From Lineus longissimus (taxonomy: Eukaryota; Nemertea; Pilidiophora; Heteronemertea; Lineidae), in assembly GCF_910592395.1 (NCBI RefSeq), contig NC_088323.1, positions 1,238,001 through 1,302,000 on the forward strand: 64,000 bases of DNA, given 5' to 3'. Shown here one piece after another: positions 51,328-60,299 of this stretch. The number at the start of each line of letters is the position of its first letter. Positions within the stretch are counted from its first letter, which is position 1. The position numbers and the translations under genes were made by a program. Under the pieces are notes generated by a model. That model had not been told where the DNA came from, searched no databases, and worked only from the letters and a program-made list of their open reading frames with translations.

Positions 51328-54300
51328 CTGCAACGAAAACATCATCGAAACAAAATTAGGGACAAGTTTTCTGAAATACTTGTATATCTAAACTTTCGGT
51401 AGAAACGAACTGGGAACTGCTTCGTGTTTTGGCCAAATTTTTCAGAATAGTAGTTGAGTGTGCATCAAAAAGGCAAATGATTGGAAATTATAGTGTCTTT
51501 ACAACGTTCTGGCCAAAGGTACGTAGTTGAATGTGACCATATCACATTTGCCAAAAGATAGTGGTGTTGCACAACACTAGAGTATACTTAGGGTAGGCCT
51601 GACCAATGCTCTTTTTCCCAGTGTCAACTAAATCTGGTAAACTATGACACCGGCTGCCAAGGGCTGTGTAATATATTATTATTTGTGATACACTATCATT
51701 GATCTATCTGAAAAACACTTCAAATCAATTACATGGCCTGCTAACCATAAATTTGCAACTCAAGAAGTCAAAATCACCTGATGCCCTGCAGCCCTGACAA
51801 ACTTCTGGTTGGCCGTGAGAGTAATCGCCTGGAGGTTGTCGCCAGTACCAAAAATCACCTGCAGACATGGAAAGGAAATGGCCAATTAGGTTGATTGTTG
51901 AATAAAGTTTCATCAGTCATTGACCGTCATGTGGAATGATGACATTGGACTGGACCAGGCTTGGTGGTCGGTTGAAGGTTAGCCCATTCTACTTCTGAGA
52001 AACTCCCAAGCAAGACCTTATTTGCAACACCTAGAATATGGCATGCATAGGCCACCCGGCAAGCCAACTACCAAATTTGTTCTAGTTGTTTTTTTTAAAG
52101 ATTGTCACTTGTAATCAACAGTCAGGGACAGGTTGTTCACAACAAATTAGGTCACTAGTCTGCTCACCATGGCGACATCTCCTTCAAGCTCATCAGACCT
52201 AACCAAACACTGAAACCATGTTAGGGAATGACTTGATTAAACAGGGCCCAGATTTAAAACAATTTTTCGTTGGTAACCTTAGCTCTTTCATTGACATGTG
52301 CTGTGGCTTGTAACTTCTGGGATTTCTCGGACAAGCTATCATGAACCACCTCCACTGTCTTCAGAAGGTGATCAGCTCGTCTTCTCTCATTTGGGCCACC
52401 AACGGTCTTCAGAATTTTCAGGAAATCGCCGATGGCTGTCTCACAAGCATAGCACTCTTTATCTGAAAATATTGATTTTATACGATATTGAATCCAATCG
52501 CGTTATGAATGTATTATTCTATCTTAATACTTTATTTAGTAGGAGGCCAGTTGTTAGATAACCCGTAAGCACACAACGTGTTGGCATGTTGCTAATGAAC
52601 AATATGTACATGGAAGGAGATATTTGAACACATTTTCACCATCACTACTTTCGTTACCTTTGATGAACTCTAACAGTTTAGGCAGTAATGGTCTCTCCCT
52701 CTCCTGCCGAGCTTGGTCAGTCAGGATCTGCTCCTTGAAGACAAAGTCACATCCACCATGGGTCAGGTTAGACACCATACATATAAGCGTGGTGATGTCA
52801 AAATTTACTTTCCTGATCACAGGTGGAGCTGGCAGCAACGATGGCAATGTCAATGGAAGCCCTGTTGACATTTGAGCACCGGTATGACAACTGATATTTG
52901 GCCATGATGATGCGTTGTCCTTTTCTCTGTTTTGTTCATGGTACTGGTCCTCGTCCTCTTCGCATAAAGACGCACCTAATCGCAAAATAATCTGCTTCAT
53001 ACTATGCGAGAATTCCTTCTCGTCAAAACTAGCCAGAGTAATTGGAGACATAGCAGGTTTAGAAGCAGCCACACCTGAAGAGACGGAAGCACCATCATTT
53101 AACACAGAGCAGCTTGAATCAGCCCCAGAGGTTACAGTTGTAACACTCACACTAACCGAGGTCGACAAACCACCAACATCTCCCTTTTCATTGTTGTCAC
53201 TTTCTGTATCTGTCAACTTCTTGTAAGAACCACGCTTTTGACTTTCTACAATAGCACTAGTTTCCATGTCTAAATCACAACCTTCATCAGAATTTTCTTC
53301 TCCTTCAAAACAATCGCTATCATTTCCCAAATCACTCTCATCCCCCAACTGTTCAAAAACCTCTACGCCAGCATCCAGCCTTTCCCCGTGAACCAGGATG
53401 CCACGTTCCTCGAGTTCCTTAGCAATGGGGGCAGTCACACCAGAAATAAACAAAAATACAACCTTTGGAGGAATGTATTTTACTAAATTCTGCTTTGCAT
53501 ATTGCATGTACTCGTCAGCTTGATCAACGATGTTTCTCTGGCCAAATTGCCCATGACCTAAAGTATAAGTTTAGGAAAATAGTAATCAGACGATATCACA
53601 GAACTTCTTAATACAGGACCCCAAGTTAAGCAAAACCAGAGACCTCTTTACATAGATTCATCTCCAAGCAAGACTCCAGATGGCATTAAAGTGCTGTTTC
53701 ACCCTTCAAGAGCTCAACAAGACATCGCAGAACAGCTCTCTAGACTAGTAAGCAACGTAGAACGCAGATGTCCATACCATGCAAATGCTCGGTCGATTCA
53801 TCATCAGGCACATCTCTAGATGACCTAGGTTGAGCATAGGTTGAGCATGTTTCAAACTGAAGAATAGAGGAATGCATACCACTCTAAGGACCACAATTGG
53901 CCATGATGACTTACCTGCCCATGCATTATGAAGGCCCTGAGCTTTCCTTGCGATGACTTTGACCCAGCAACTACCGTTCTGACACACAACATCCACCAAA
54001 ACAGAGTTGGCATCAGCCTTGTTACAAACAAAGCTGAAGAGAAGAGATTAATGAAATATCTAGCATCCATACAAACCTTAACTCAAATTTCAAAGAGGCC
54101 ATGAGATTGTTAATAAAACCATCACATCATCATCCTTTCTTTTTAAGCTAAGAGCCATTTTCACCAGACACGTACAATTGCTTTAATTCTGGTGGGTTGG
54201 TAAAAGTGAGTCAAAATTTTCAACCAGTTTGTGTTTTCATATTATTCTGGCCAAAGGCTCTTAGTTGAACTCAGGAATGTGACCAAATCACATTTACCGA

Positions 54301-54688
54301 AAGATTGTGGTGTTGCACAACACTACATTACCCTTAGGGTACTAACCAATGATCTTTCATTGTGTCAACTAAAGTCGATCAACTGTGACATCGGCTGTCA
54401 AGGACAGTGCAACATTGCATTTTGTGATCACACTATTAGAGTTGAGTTACAAGAGGACAACCAAGTTCCTTTGGCCAAGCCTACCTGAAAACACCATAAA
54501 CTAGAAAATGCGCAGTTTCTTAATTTATTTGACAGGGATGAGCCTACTTACCCTTTGTCCATGTGATGGTAAGGCTGCAAGATGTGTGTCACATGTGGTA
54601 GGGTCTCAGCTGCAAGAAGGGTTCCATGTAACTGAGTCAGATTACTGCTCCTGACATGGCTTTCACTGACATCTTTCCTTGTTTTTAA
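51214..54688 (-). CDS. C7orf25: UPF0415 / C7orf25-like protein (DUF1308), 5' incomplete
   Basis: Six exons (54688-54552, 54033-53915, 53557-52658, 52462-52278, 51858-51778, 51327-51214) join with consistent phases (0, 2, 1, 1, 0, 0) into 511 residues and a stop. Conserved segments match vertebrate C7orf25 in order: ESHVRSSNLTQL, VDVVCQNGSCWVKVIARKA, GHGQFGQRNIVDQADEY, VNFDITTLICMVSNLTHGG, FKEQILTDQARQERERPLLP, KDKECYACETAIGDF, VIFGTGDNLQAITLTANQ, PHEPRALTEQKE. The human protein is about 420 residues. This one is longer because a linker of about 190 residues, Asp/Glu- and Ser/Thr-rich, separates the N-terminal part from DUF1308. The biochemical function of the family is not established; the C-terminal domain start has the look of a PIN-like fold (inference). 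The N-terminal 50 or so residues belong to an exon I could not find upstream of 54688. Two introns carry MITE copies. Confidence 0.95.
51492..51719 (+). mobile_element. MITE copy 9, intronic
   Basis: The ends are AGTGTCTTTACAACGTTCTG and GATCTATCTGAAAAACACT. The interior retains AGATAGTGGTGTTGCACAAC, CTATGACACCGGCTGCCAAG and TTTGTGATACACTAT but lacks the right-hand GTACCTTTGGCC stretch. It sits in the last intron of the C7orf25-like gene, antisense to it. Confidence 0.93.
51778..51858 (-). CDS. C7orf25: C7orf25-like gene, fifth recognised exon
   Basis: 81 bp, 27 whole codons. The acceptor is CATGTCTGCAG and the donor CATCAG followed by GTGATT. It encodes VIFGTGDNLQAITLTANQKF then VRAAGHQ, matching the conserved FGTGD motif of the family. 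Confidence 0.93.
52278..52462 (-). CDS. C7orf25: C7orf25-like gene, fourth recognised exon
   Basis: 185 bp. The acceptor is AATATTTTCAG and the donor GCTAAG followed by GTTACC, a weaker donor than the others. It encodes DKECYACETAIGDFLKILKT, VGGPNERRRADHLLKTVEVV and on to NERAK. Joined to the previous exon it rebuilds the conserved FIKDKECYACE junction. Confidence 0.92.
52658..53557 (-). CDS. C7orf25: C7orf25-like gene, third recognised exon (large)
   Basis: 900 bp. The acceptor is CTTATACTTTAG and the donor ATCAAAG followed by GTAACG. It holds the end of the N-terminal region (KVVFLFISGVTAPIAKELEE), the long acidic linker (for example GDESDLGNDSDCFEGEENSD), and the start of DUF1308 (KVNFDITTLICMVSNLTHGG). 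Reading past the donor gives a false tail to a stop at 52554. Confidence 0.95.
53915..54033 (-). CDS. C7orf25: C7orf25-like gene, second recognised exon
   Basis: 119 bp. The acceptor is CTCTTCTCTTCAG and the donor GGGCAG followed by GTAAGT. It encodes FVCNKADANSVLVDVV, then CQNGSCWVKVIARKAQGLHN and AWA, the most conserved N-terminal block of the family. The preceding 518-bp intron contains MITE copy 10. Confidence 0.95.
54230..54494 (+). mobile_element. MITE copy 10, intronic (full length)
   Basis: It runs from GTGTTTTCATATTATTCTGG to TTGGCCAAGCCTACCTGAAA plus ACACC, with GAATGTGACCAAATCACATT, GTGTTGCACAACACTA and TTTGTGATCACACTATTA inside. It lies in the first recognised intron of the C7orf25-like gene and accounts for about half of that intron. 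The 85-codon frame inside it is not a gene. Confidence 0.93.
54552..54688 (-). CDS. C7orf25: C7orf25-like gene, first recognised exon
   Basis: 137 bp. The acceptor is TTCTTCCTACAG before TTA AAA ACA, and the donor is AAAGG followed by GTAAGT. It encodes KDVSESHVRSSNLTQLHGTL and runs to YHHMDKG, leaving phase 2. The frame is also open upstream of the acceptor (ORF to 54760), but that part has no family similarity. Confidence 0.9.
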
Positions 54689-55828
54689 CTGTAGGAAGAA
54701 ATCAGGATGCCATCCATCAGTTACACTCTGATTATAAACACCACCACCACTGAATACCATCCCGTGCCATCAATTTTCTAAAGCTGAAAGGATTTTCAGA
54801 AAGAGCCCGAATGGACCTTTTTATTGAATCAGTTTCCTTCGTGACTTTCTTCCAGTTCATTATTCTGAACTGAAATAATGATGAAGCTAACTGCACGTGT
54901 TGATCACGCTAATTTAGCTTCTGGTCTAGCAACCTTGACAGGTGACGTTTGCCTGTTTTATTCCTTGTTCCCAACTTTTTATTTGTCAACTAAGCCGAGG
55001 ACTAGTTGGCTACCCTCACTCACAGCATGAGCTTGACACGAGAAGATTTAAAAGGTTACATGCAGTGTGAAAAAAGTGTTACTAAAGCCATTAGCTGGTA
55101 ACCCAGGTGGGCCCACAAAAATAGCATCTAATGTGAGCAGTACCAATCAATCTGGCTATGATGGATTACCAGCAAGATAACACGCTCCACGGTACATGTC
55201 ATCGTGCCAATATAATTGATGAATAGTTCAATTATTTTCTCTTCATTCAGCTGAACCCATCTGGAGGATCTTGCTGACAACCCACAGTGGGATTTCCTGT
55301 GAAATATTTCAGGAATAAATTTCTTTACGGATTTTAAACCAAGGAGAAGAGATATATAGTGAATGGTAGTGACGTGACGAAACATAATTAAATCAATTCA
55401 AGCAATATGAGTCAAGTTAATCAAAACAAGACTTTATAGGATGGTTGTGTGGTAACTTTAGTGGTATTTCAAATCTGCATACTATATGTCCCTCAAGGGC
55501 AATCTCTTACACCACCAATACTATAGGTGTACTTGTTTGACCTTCGTGAATAATTGATGATGTGTTTGAAGATAGATGAAGAATAGTTTAGCATAGAGAT
55601 GCAACCAGACGAAGGAGCCATCAATAATGTTATATGTTGAATGATATATGGTTTACACACATTTTCCTTTGCAGGAATGAAGCAGCAAGGTTGTACAGGG
55701 TAGATTACTCAAAGTCACCTCCTTTTTCCTAGCCTATTATTTTCACGATACAAAATGTGTTTGTCAACGATAATTGGCCTTCTGGTAATCTCTACTCCAC
55801 CTGCTGGTGACGTGCGCCTGATCTCTAA

Positions 55829-55946
55829 GGACCGCGCAGTCCTGCTGAGTGTCTTGTTGAAGAGCAAGATCTTCAAAGGGCTGTTTGGACCGTGCAGTCC
55901 TGCTCGAGTGTCTTGTTGACGAGCAAGATCTTCAACGGGCTCTTTG
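55829..55946. repeat. Tandem duplication, two 58-bp units
   Basis: GGACCGCGCAGTCCTGCT at 55829 recurs as GGACCGTGCAGTCCTGCT at 55887. The rest of each unit shares GTGTCTTGTTGA and GAGCAAGATCTTCAA. The second unit carries a one-base insertion (CTCGAGTG against CTGAGTG). Confidence 0.9.
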
Positions 55947-56857
55947 GTGAACACAACAAACTTCCTAATGCTTCCTAGAACCCATAACCTCGATCATTGG
56001 AAAAATTTTATTTCATGCACACTGGTCCAGTGGTGCCTATTCCATGGGAAGCAAATGAAGTAGAAAAAGATGATAATACTACAGATTCAGAATACAAATA
56101 GAACTCTTGCATACCGTCTCCAGAAATCTCATCCATCAAGTTAACTAAACACTACAAATCCCCCAATATGACCAAGTCCTGTCTGGTCTCCAGGCAACGC
56201 ACATGGCTGATTTAGCATCCACCGGTTGTCTGGATATTCGTAAGGCAATACAATTACCAAACATTTGAAACCATCTCTATATTATTCATAAGACCAATTC
56301 TTGATCAAACTAATGGAATAAGAAAGCAATTAAAATCGTGGGGTGATTAAGTAAGGGGTCCCCAGAATGTCTGTAAGAACTTGGTGTCAATGACAACTGA
56401 GCAACTGAAGGGAGAGAGGTAGATAGAGGGGAAAAAACTATTTTCCATTTCTGCTGAATTTCTCTAACGAATGAGCATGTGTTTTATTACAGTGGGAGGA
56501 TAGGATAATTGGTGGTAACACCGATACCAATGCCAGTTCATGTCGTCTGTCTAACACTAAAAGACACCAGCTTTGTATCTTGAATAAGAATACTTTCAAA
56601 GATATGACAAGCTTTCTCACTCTTTACTTCACTTCGAAATATAACCAACGACTTTATCACGCAATGGTAAACCCCTAACCAAGCAATGCAAGGCAATTGC
56701 TAACACAACAGCAATGAAACTGGCATCAATAAAAATGAAAGATGAGAAATCTCATCCGATCACTTTTAAGATGCTAAAAGATGAGGCTGCATGCAGGATT
56801 TCCAATCCATTCTCACATCATCCCCGTTATCCATCACTGCTAGGCGAGAATCAATAG

Positions 56858-56980
56858 CTAGCACTCCCCCCTCATGGCAGTGTCACTTGGTTTCACCCGC
56901 GTTTCACCACTGGTGAACATATTATCCGTTATCAGCAGGCTACATACAACAAGCACAAGAAAACTCTGGACAAATTTCAT
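56858..56980 (-). CDS. Small secreted-peptide ORF or first exon, candidate
   Basis: 40 codons from an ATG in good context (AGAAAATGA). It begins MKFVQSFLVLVVCSLLITDN, a convincing signal peptide, followed by MFTSGETRVKPSDTAMRGEC and a stop. Possible internal donors (AGTG then GTGAAA) mean it may instead be the first exon of a longer protein. A TTTAAATAG TATA-like sequence lies about 180 bp upstream. No mature domain is recognised. Confidence 0.28.
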   Translation of the reverse strand: MKFVQSFLVLVVCSLLITDNMFTSGETRVKPSDTAMRGEC

Positions 56981-59517
56981 TTTCTTCTTGAAAGTATTTG
57001 GATTATTATCGATTTTATCAACATACTCCACAGGACTACGTCTCGGACTAAGACTTTGACTGGAAATCCCTGGATTTTAATTTGAGGTCCGGATAGCCAG
57101 GGTTATCTAAGCAGAAGGTTCGTATGACTCGAATTTTGTTACCATTTGCTATTTAAAATCTAACGTTCGTTCCAAGTGACTACTGGAACTCAACACTTTG
57201 GGCTCATACCCGATTATTTTTCAAATAGCGGAAAAACCTTCTTTCATCATCGCATAATATGTTGGTACAATTAACCTTTCTATACTTGGAGCCTTGTATA
57301 CAGAATGAATTATACGAGTATTTCCCATGCATACTCGAGTGATATGATGTTACAGAAGAGAATGAAGCATAAAAGATGATTCACTTAAGATGAGATGAAA
57401 CGTTCAGCCCAATCTTGTGATATCAAATGGCTTTGAAGGCTTGCTCTATCTAAAGCTGTATAGACAACTGTACAGTTACACAATTGAGTGTTGACTGGTT
57501 CAATATATCAAATCCTACTTGCTGACTTTGAACTGGCAATCTGTGGGTCTGTCTCAAGTCATGTAATGATGTAGCAAAATACAATTTGTAGTGTCTCCTC
57601 CAGGGTTGTGACTGTCTTCGGAGAGTGTGTGACTAACAGACATAAGTTGGTCAATTTGACACAAACAGATCTCTCCGATTTTCATGATCAAGACCCCAGC
57701 AGCGTCGCCTGAATTCTGCTATAGTCGATATTATTTAAAACCAAAAAAGCTTGCAACATCTCTTTTAAGATCAGTTAAGGTGAGCATTGAAAGTGGTAGA
57801 GTCAGCAATGTTGGAGTAACTTGCTATTGCCCCAAGGCAATAATAATAAGAAGCTCCTGAGTCACAGATACAATGCACTAAATGACTTGATGCAATCAGC
57901 GTCACATGATTTCAATGACGGTCCCTAACCAGACATGCCAGACAAGGTCCTTTAGAAAATTTCTTCCCATTCTATCACTACTGATACAAGCAAATTGATG
58001 AGACATGACGATATTGACGATTCCTGATTGACACATTTAGGCTAGCCAACAATATGCAATCAGTTCATCGATGACAAGAACAGCTAGCCATACACATTCT
58101 GCTTCTCTATCAGTCGGACGCCAGACTCAATTTGCCACAAACTCAATAAATCCGGCCGGCCGAGGGTAAAATAGAAAATGTACGTGGCCTCCCAATGCAG
58201 ATGAGGCCTGATGAACCATTTGGTCCAGGAAGTTCCACTCTATGTATGGTTTCTTTTTGTAACCGAGAAGATTTTTGTTTGTGTGTGTAACCAAGGGGAC
58301 AGCTATCTCCAAACCAGAAATCTGATTCACCATCCCGGTATCTTTTCTGAGAGGAGGATTGCTGTGTACTTTAACTGTTATATGTTTTATGAGTTAAGCG
58401 TACCCTCTTGAGCATTTCATCCAGACAGCCACAATGTAAATTTCATTTTGATCTCGTTTATGGATCATTTATCATACAAAGGGAATGAAATTGGTTAACC
58501 GATCAATCATTTATGCAAATTATGGATGCCTTATCAGACCTTAGCACATACGGAGATCTTTGGCACAATTCATTACGTCCCGACTCTTATTTGATTCATC
58601 GTTTTACTATGTAAATTTGCAGTTGAAATTGAATACTTCTTTTGTTTCAGATGCTTTTCTGAGAGCGTATCTTAAAAGGAACATAAGGCCGTGCATCCAT
58701 AGACTGTTTACTTGAGCAGTTTTTCCCTGCTCCATCTTCCCTTGTTACGCGTCACATACAAAATGAACCGTTTCTTGGCTTTTTATCGGATGTTTACATT
58801 GGTTGAACAGAGGACCACAAAAACCTCATGATTATGTGCTCTGTGCTCTGACCACTTTCCCAACCGTATCGAATCGGCCTATAAAGCATCTGATCGGCAG
58901 CAAGGCAGCACATTTAATTACCTATAACGATCTATTTCCACCTGCTATGGTTCCGGCACAAATGGAGAATCAATAGAAAGATAGGATCTGTGATTAATCA
59001 AAGTTAAAATGTGTTACGCTCATTAAACATGATAAAAGCTGGTTCTACATCGTACAAAAAGGCACAGAAGAGAATAATCTTATTATCTAGTACTTTTTTT
59101 GTCATATCGTCTCTCGTGTTTCTTCCCCGTTGGCGTGATTGAACACGCTCTCTTGTGTGCTCCTCCAGTTGGACGATTTCGAGGTCATCACTCGTGTCAG
59201 ACTCAAGTCCCATTTTTGGTACAATCGGCTCTTTACCCAAGAAATCACCACTGCTGGTATTTCTAATGAATTACCTCCATGTAATCTTGACCATGACGAC
59301 AGGATCAATAGAGTGGCTCATTAATCAGAAGTCACACATGATACCGCAGCACGATTAGCCCGGTACTGGAGACAATATAGGCAAGGGCATTCACGGTATC
59401 TGGTATATACGAGATGCTGATCTGACCCACCAGGAAAGGCTGTCAGAACACTACCTGGATATTCTGCTGCCATCACTGGCATGTAGTTTCTCTCAGCCCT
59501 CTCCATATTCATGTCAA

Positions 59518-59626
59518 ACATTCTACCGGGAAAAAAACAAAAAACAAAACAAAAACAAAACAACAAAAAACAACAAAGTACTAGGGAAATAAAATATATA
59601 TTACAAAAAAAAACACATTCTACCGG
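59518..59626. mobile_element. A-rich insertion flanked by 12-bp direct repeats
   Basis: ACATTCTACCGG at 59518-59529 recurs exactly at 59615-59626. Between them lie 85 bp made of an A-rich stretch with scattered C, a short unique segment (AGTACTAGGGAAATAAAATA), then a run of nine A. A direct repeat bounding A-rich DNA is the signature of target-primed retrotransposition of a heavily 5'-truncated transcript; AATAAA just before the final A run fits a poly(A) signal. Confidence 0.6.
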
Positions 59627-60101
59627 TGGTATTCATGAAGAAGTGAGACTGCCATGGTAATATGTACCAAGAAATAATATTGACCGTCCACAAGAGGCTG
59701 TCAGATTATTTCCAAGGTCTTCTCTGGCCATTCAGTTGCATGCAACTCTGTTCAGCCCTGACATTCACGTTTCCGTCTCAATCTCACTCTGATCAATCAT
59801 AGTTATACGAAAATCAATCCTAACGCTGCCGCATTTGCCGAGAGTCGCGATCGGATGACAAAAGGCATCCAAAAGCTCATCAACAACAAACTCTCACTGA
59901 CCAATGGCATGCTATCCAATCAAATATATGGGCCATCTGCTTGCTGGCATGCGTCCATTTCGGCTGAATATAGCGCATTTTCTTCCTTGGCACAGCAAGG
60001 TAATTTTCTGTTAGGAATATTGCTGGTGACATCTGCGCCCATTTGTGAAGCCAGTAGTTCAATAAAGTGTGGGGCTGAGAGATGTAGCTGATGAAATATG
60101 G
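59627..60101. other. Non-genic stretch with a diverged duplicate block
   Basis: The block starting AGGCTGTCAGA at 59695 is a diverged copy of one starting at 59437; both continue to TCAGCCCT and ATTCA. No gene is supported. Confidence 0.4.
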
Positions 60102-60124
60102 CTAAAATGTGGCTATCTGAATTA

Positions 60125-60287
60125 CCTGCTCTCTCTCTTTAGATATTGAATGATTTGCCATTTTCTGTGCTGCCTCACAAATTGTATTGTAATGCAGAAG
60201 AATACGATGTTGATGACGTTCTCCAATATCCTGCTCTTGGCTATATGGGAAATTCTGTTGACTATTGGAAAGTACAGAAAGAGTGAA
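60125..60287 (-). CDS. Weak exon candidate, unknown protein
   Basis: On the minus strand an open frame containing QEQDIGERHQHRILLHYNTI and CEAAQKMANHSISKEREQ ends at a plausible donor (GAGCAG followed by GTAATT). It could be preceded by an acceptor (CTTTCCAATAG). The composition looks coding, but I do not recognise it. It shows no clear similarity to the missing N-terminus of the C7orf25-like gene, although phase and strand would allow that. Confidence 0.18.
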
Positions 60288-60299
60288 AAAAGACGTCAT

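Larger units (their letters stand above)
54689..59517. other. Mostly non-genic stretch upstream of the C7orf25-like gene
   Basis: The missing 5' exon or exons of that gene should lie here or further right, but no segment with family similarity could be found. The stretch holds a 58-bp tandem duplication, one small secreted-peptide ORF candidate, and otherwise short motif-free frames. Confidence 0.45.

Noticed and set aside
52915-53226. 103-codon plus-strand ORF
   Set aside because: It is the antisense shadow of the large exon of the C7orf25-like gene, which has family similarity.
53745-53999. 84-codon minus ORF starting MVDVVCQNG
   Set aside because: Its first part is the true second recognised exon of the C7orf25-like gene; the remainder reads through the donor into the intron.
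54231-54488. 85-codon plus ORF
   Set aside because: It coincides with MITE copy 10; such frames recur by chance in other copies (for example 39835-40077, 42808-43014, 46302-46490).
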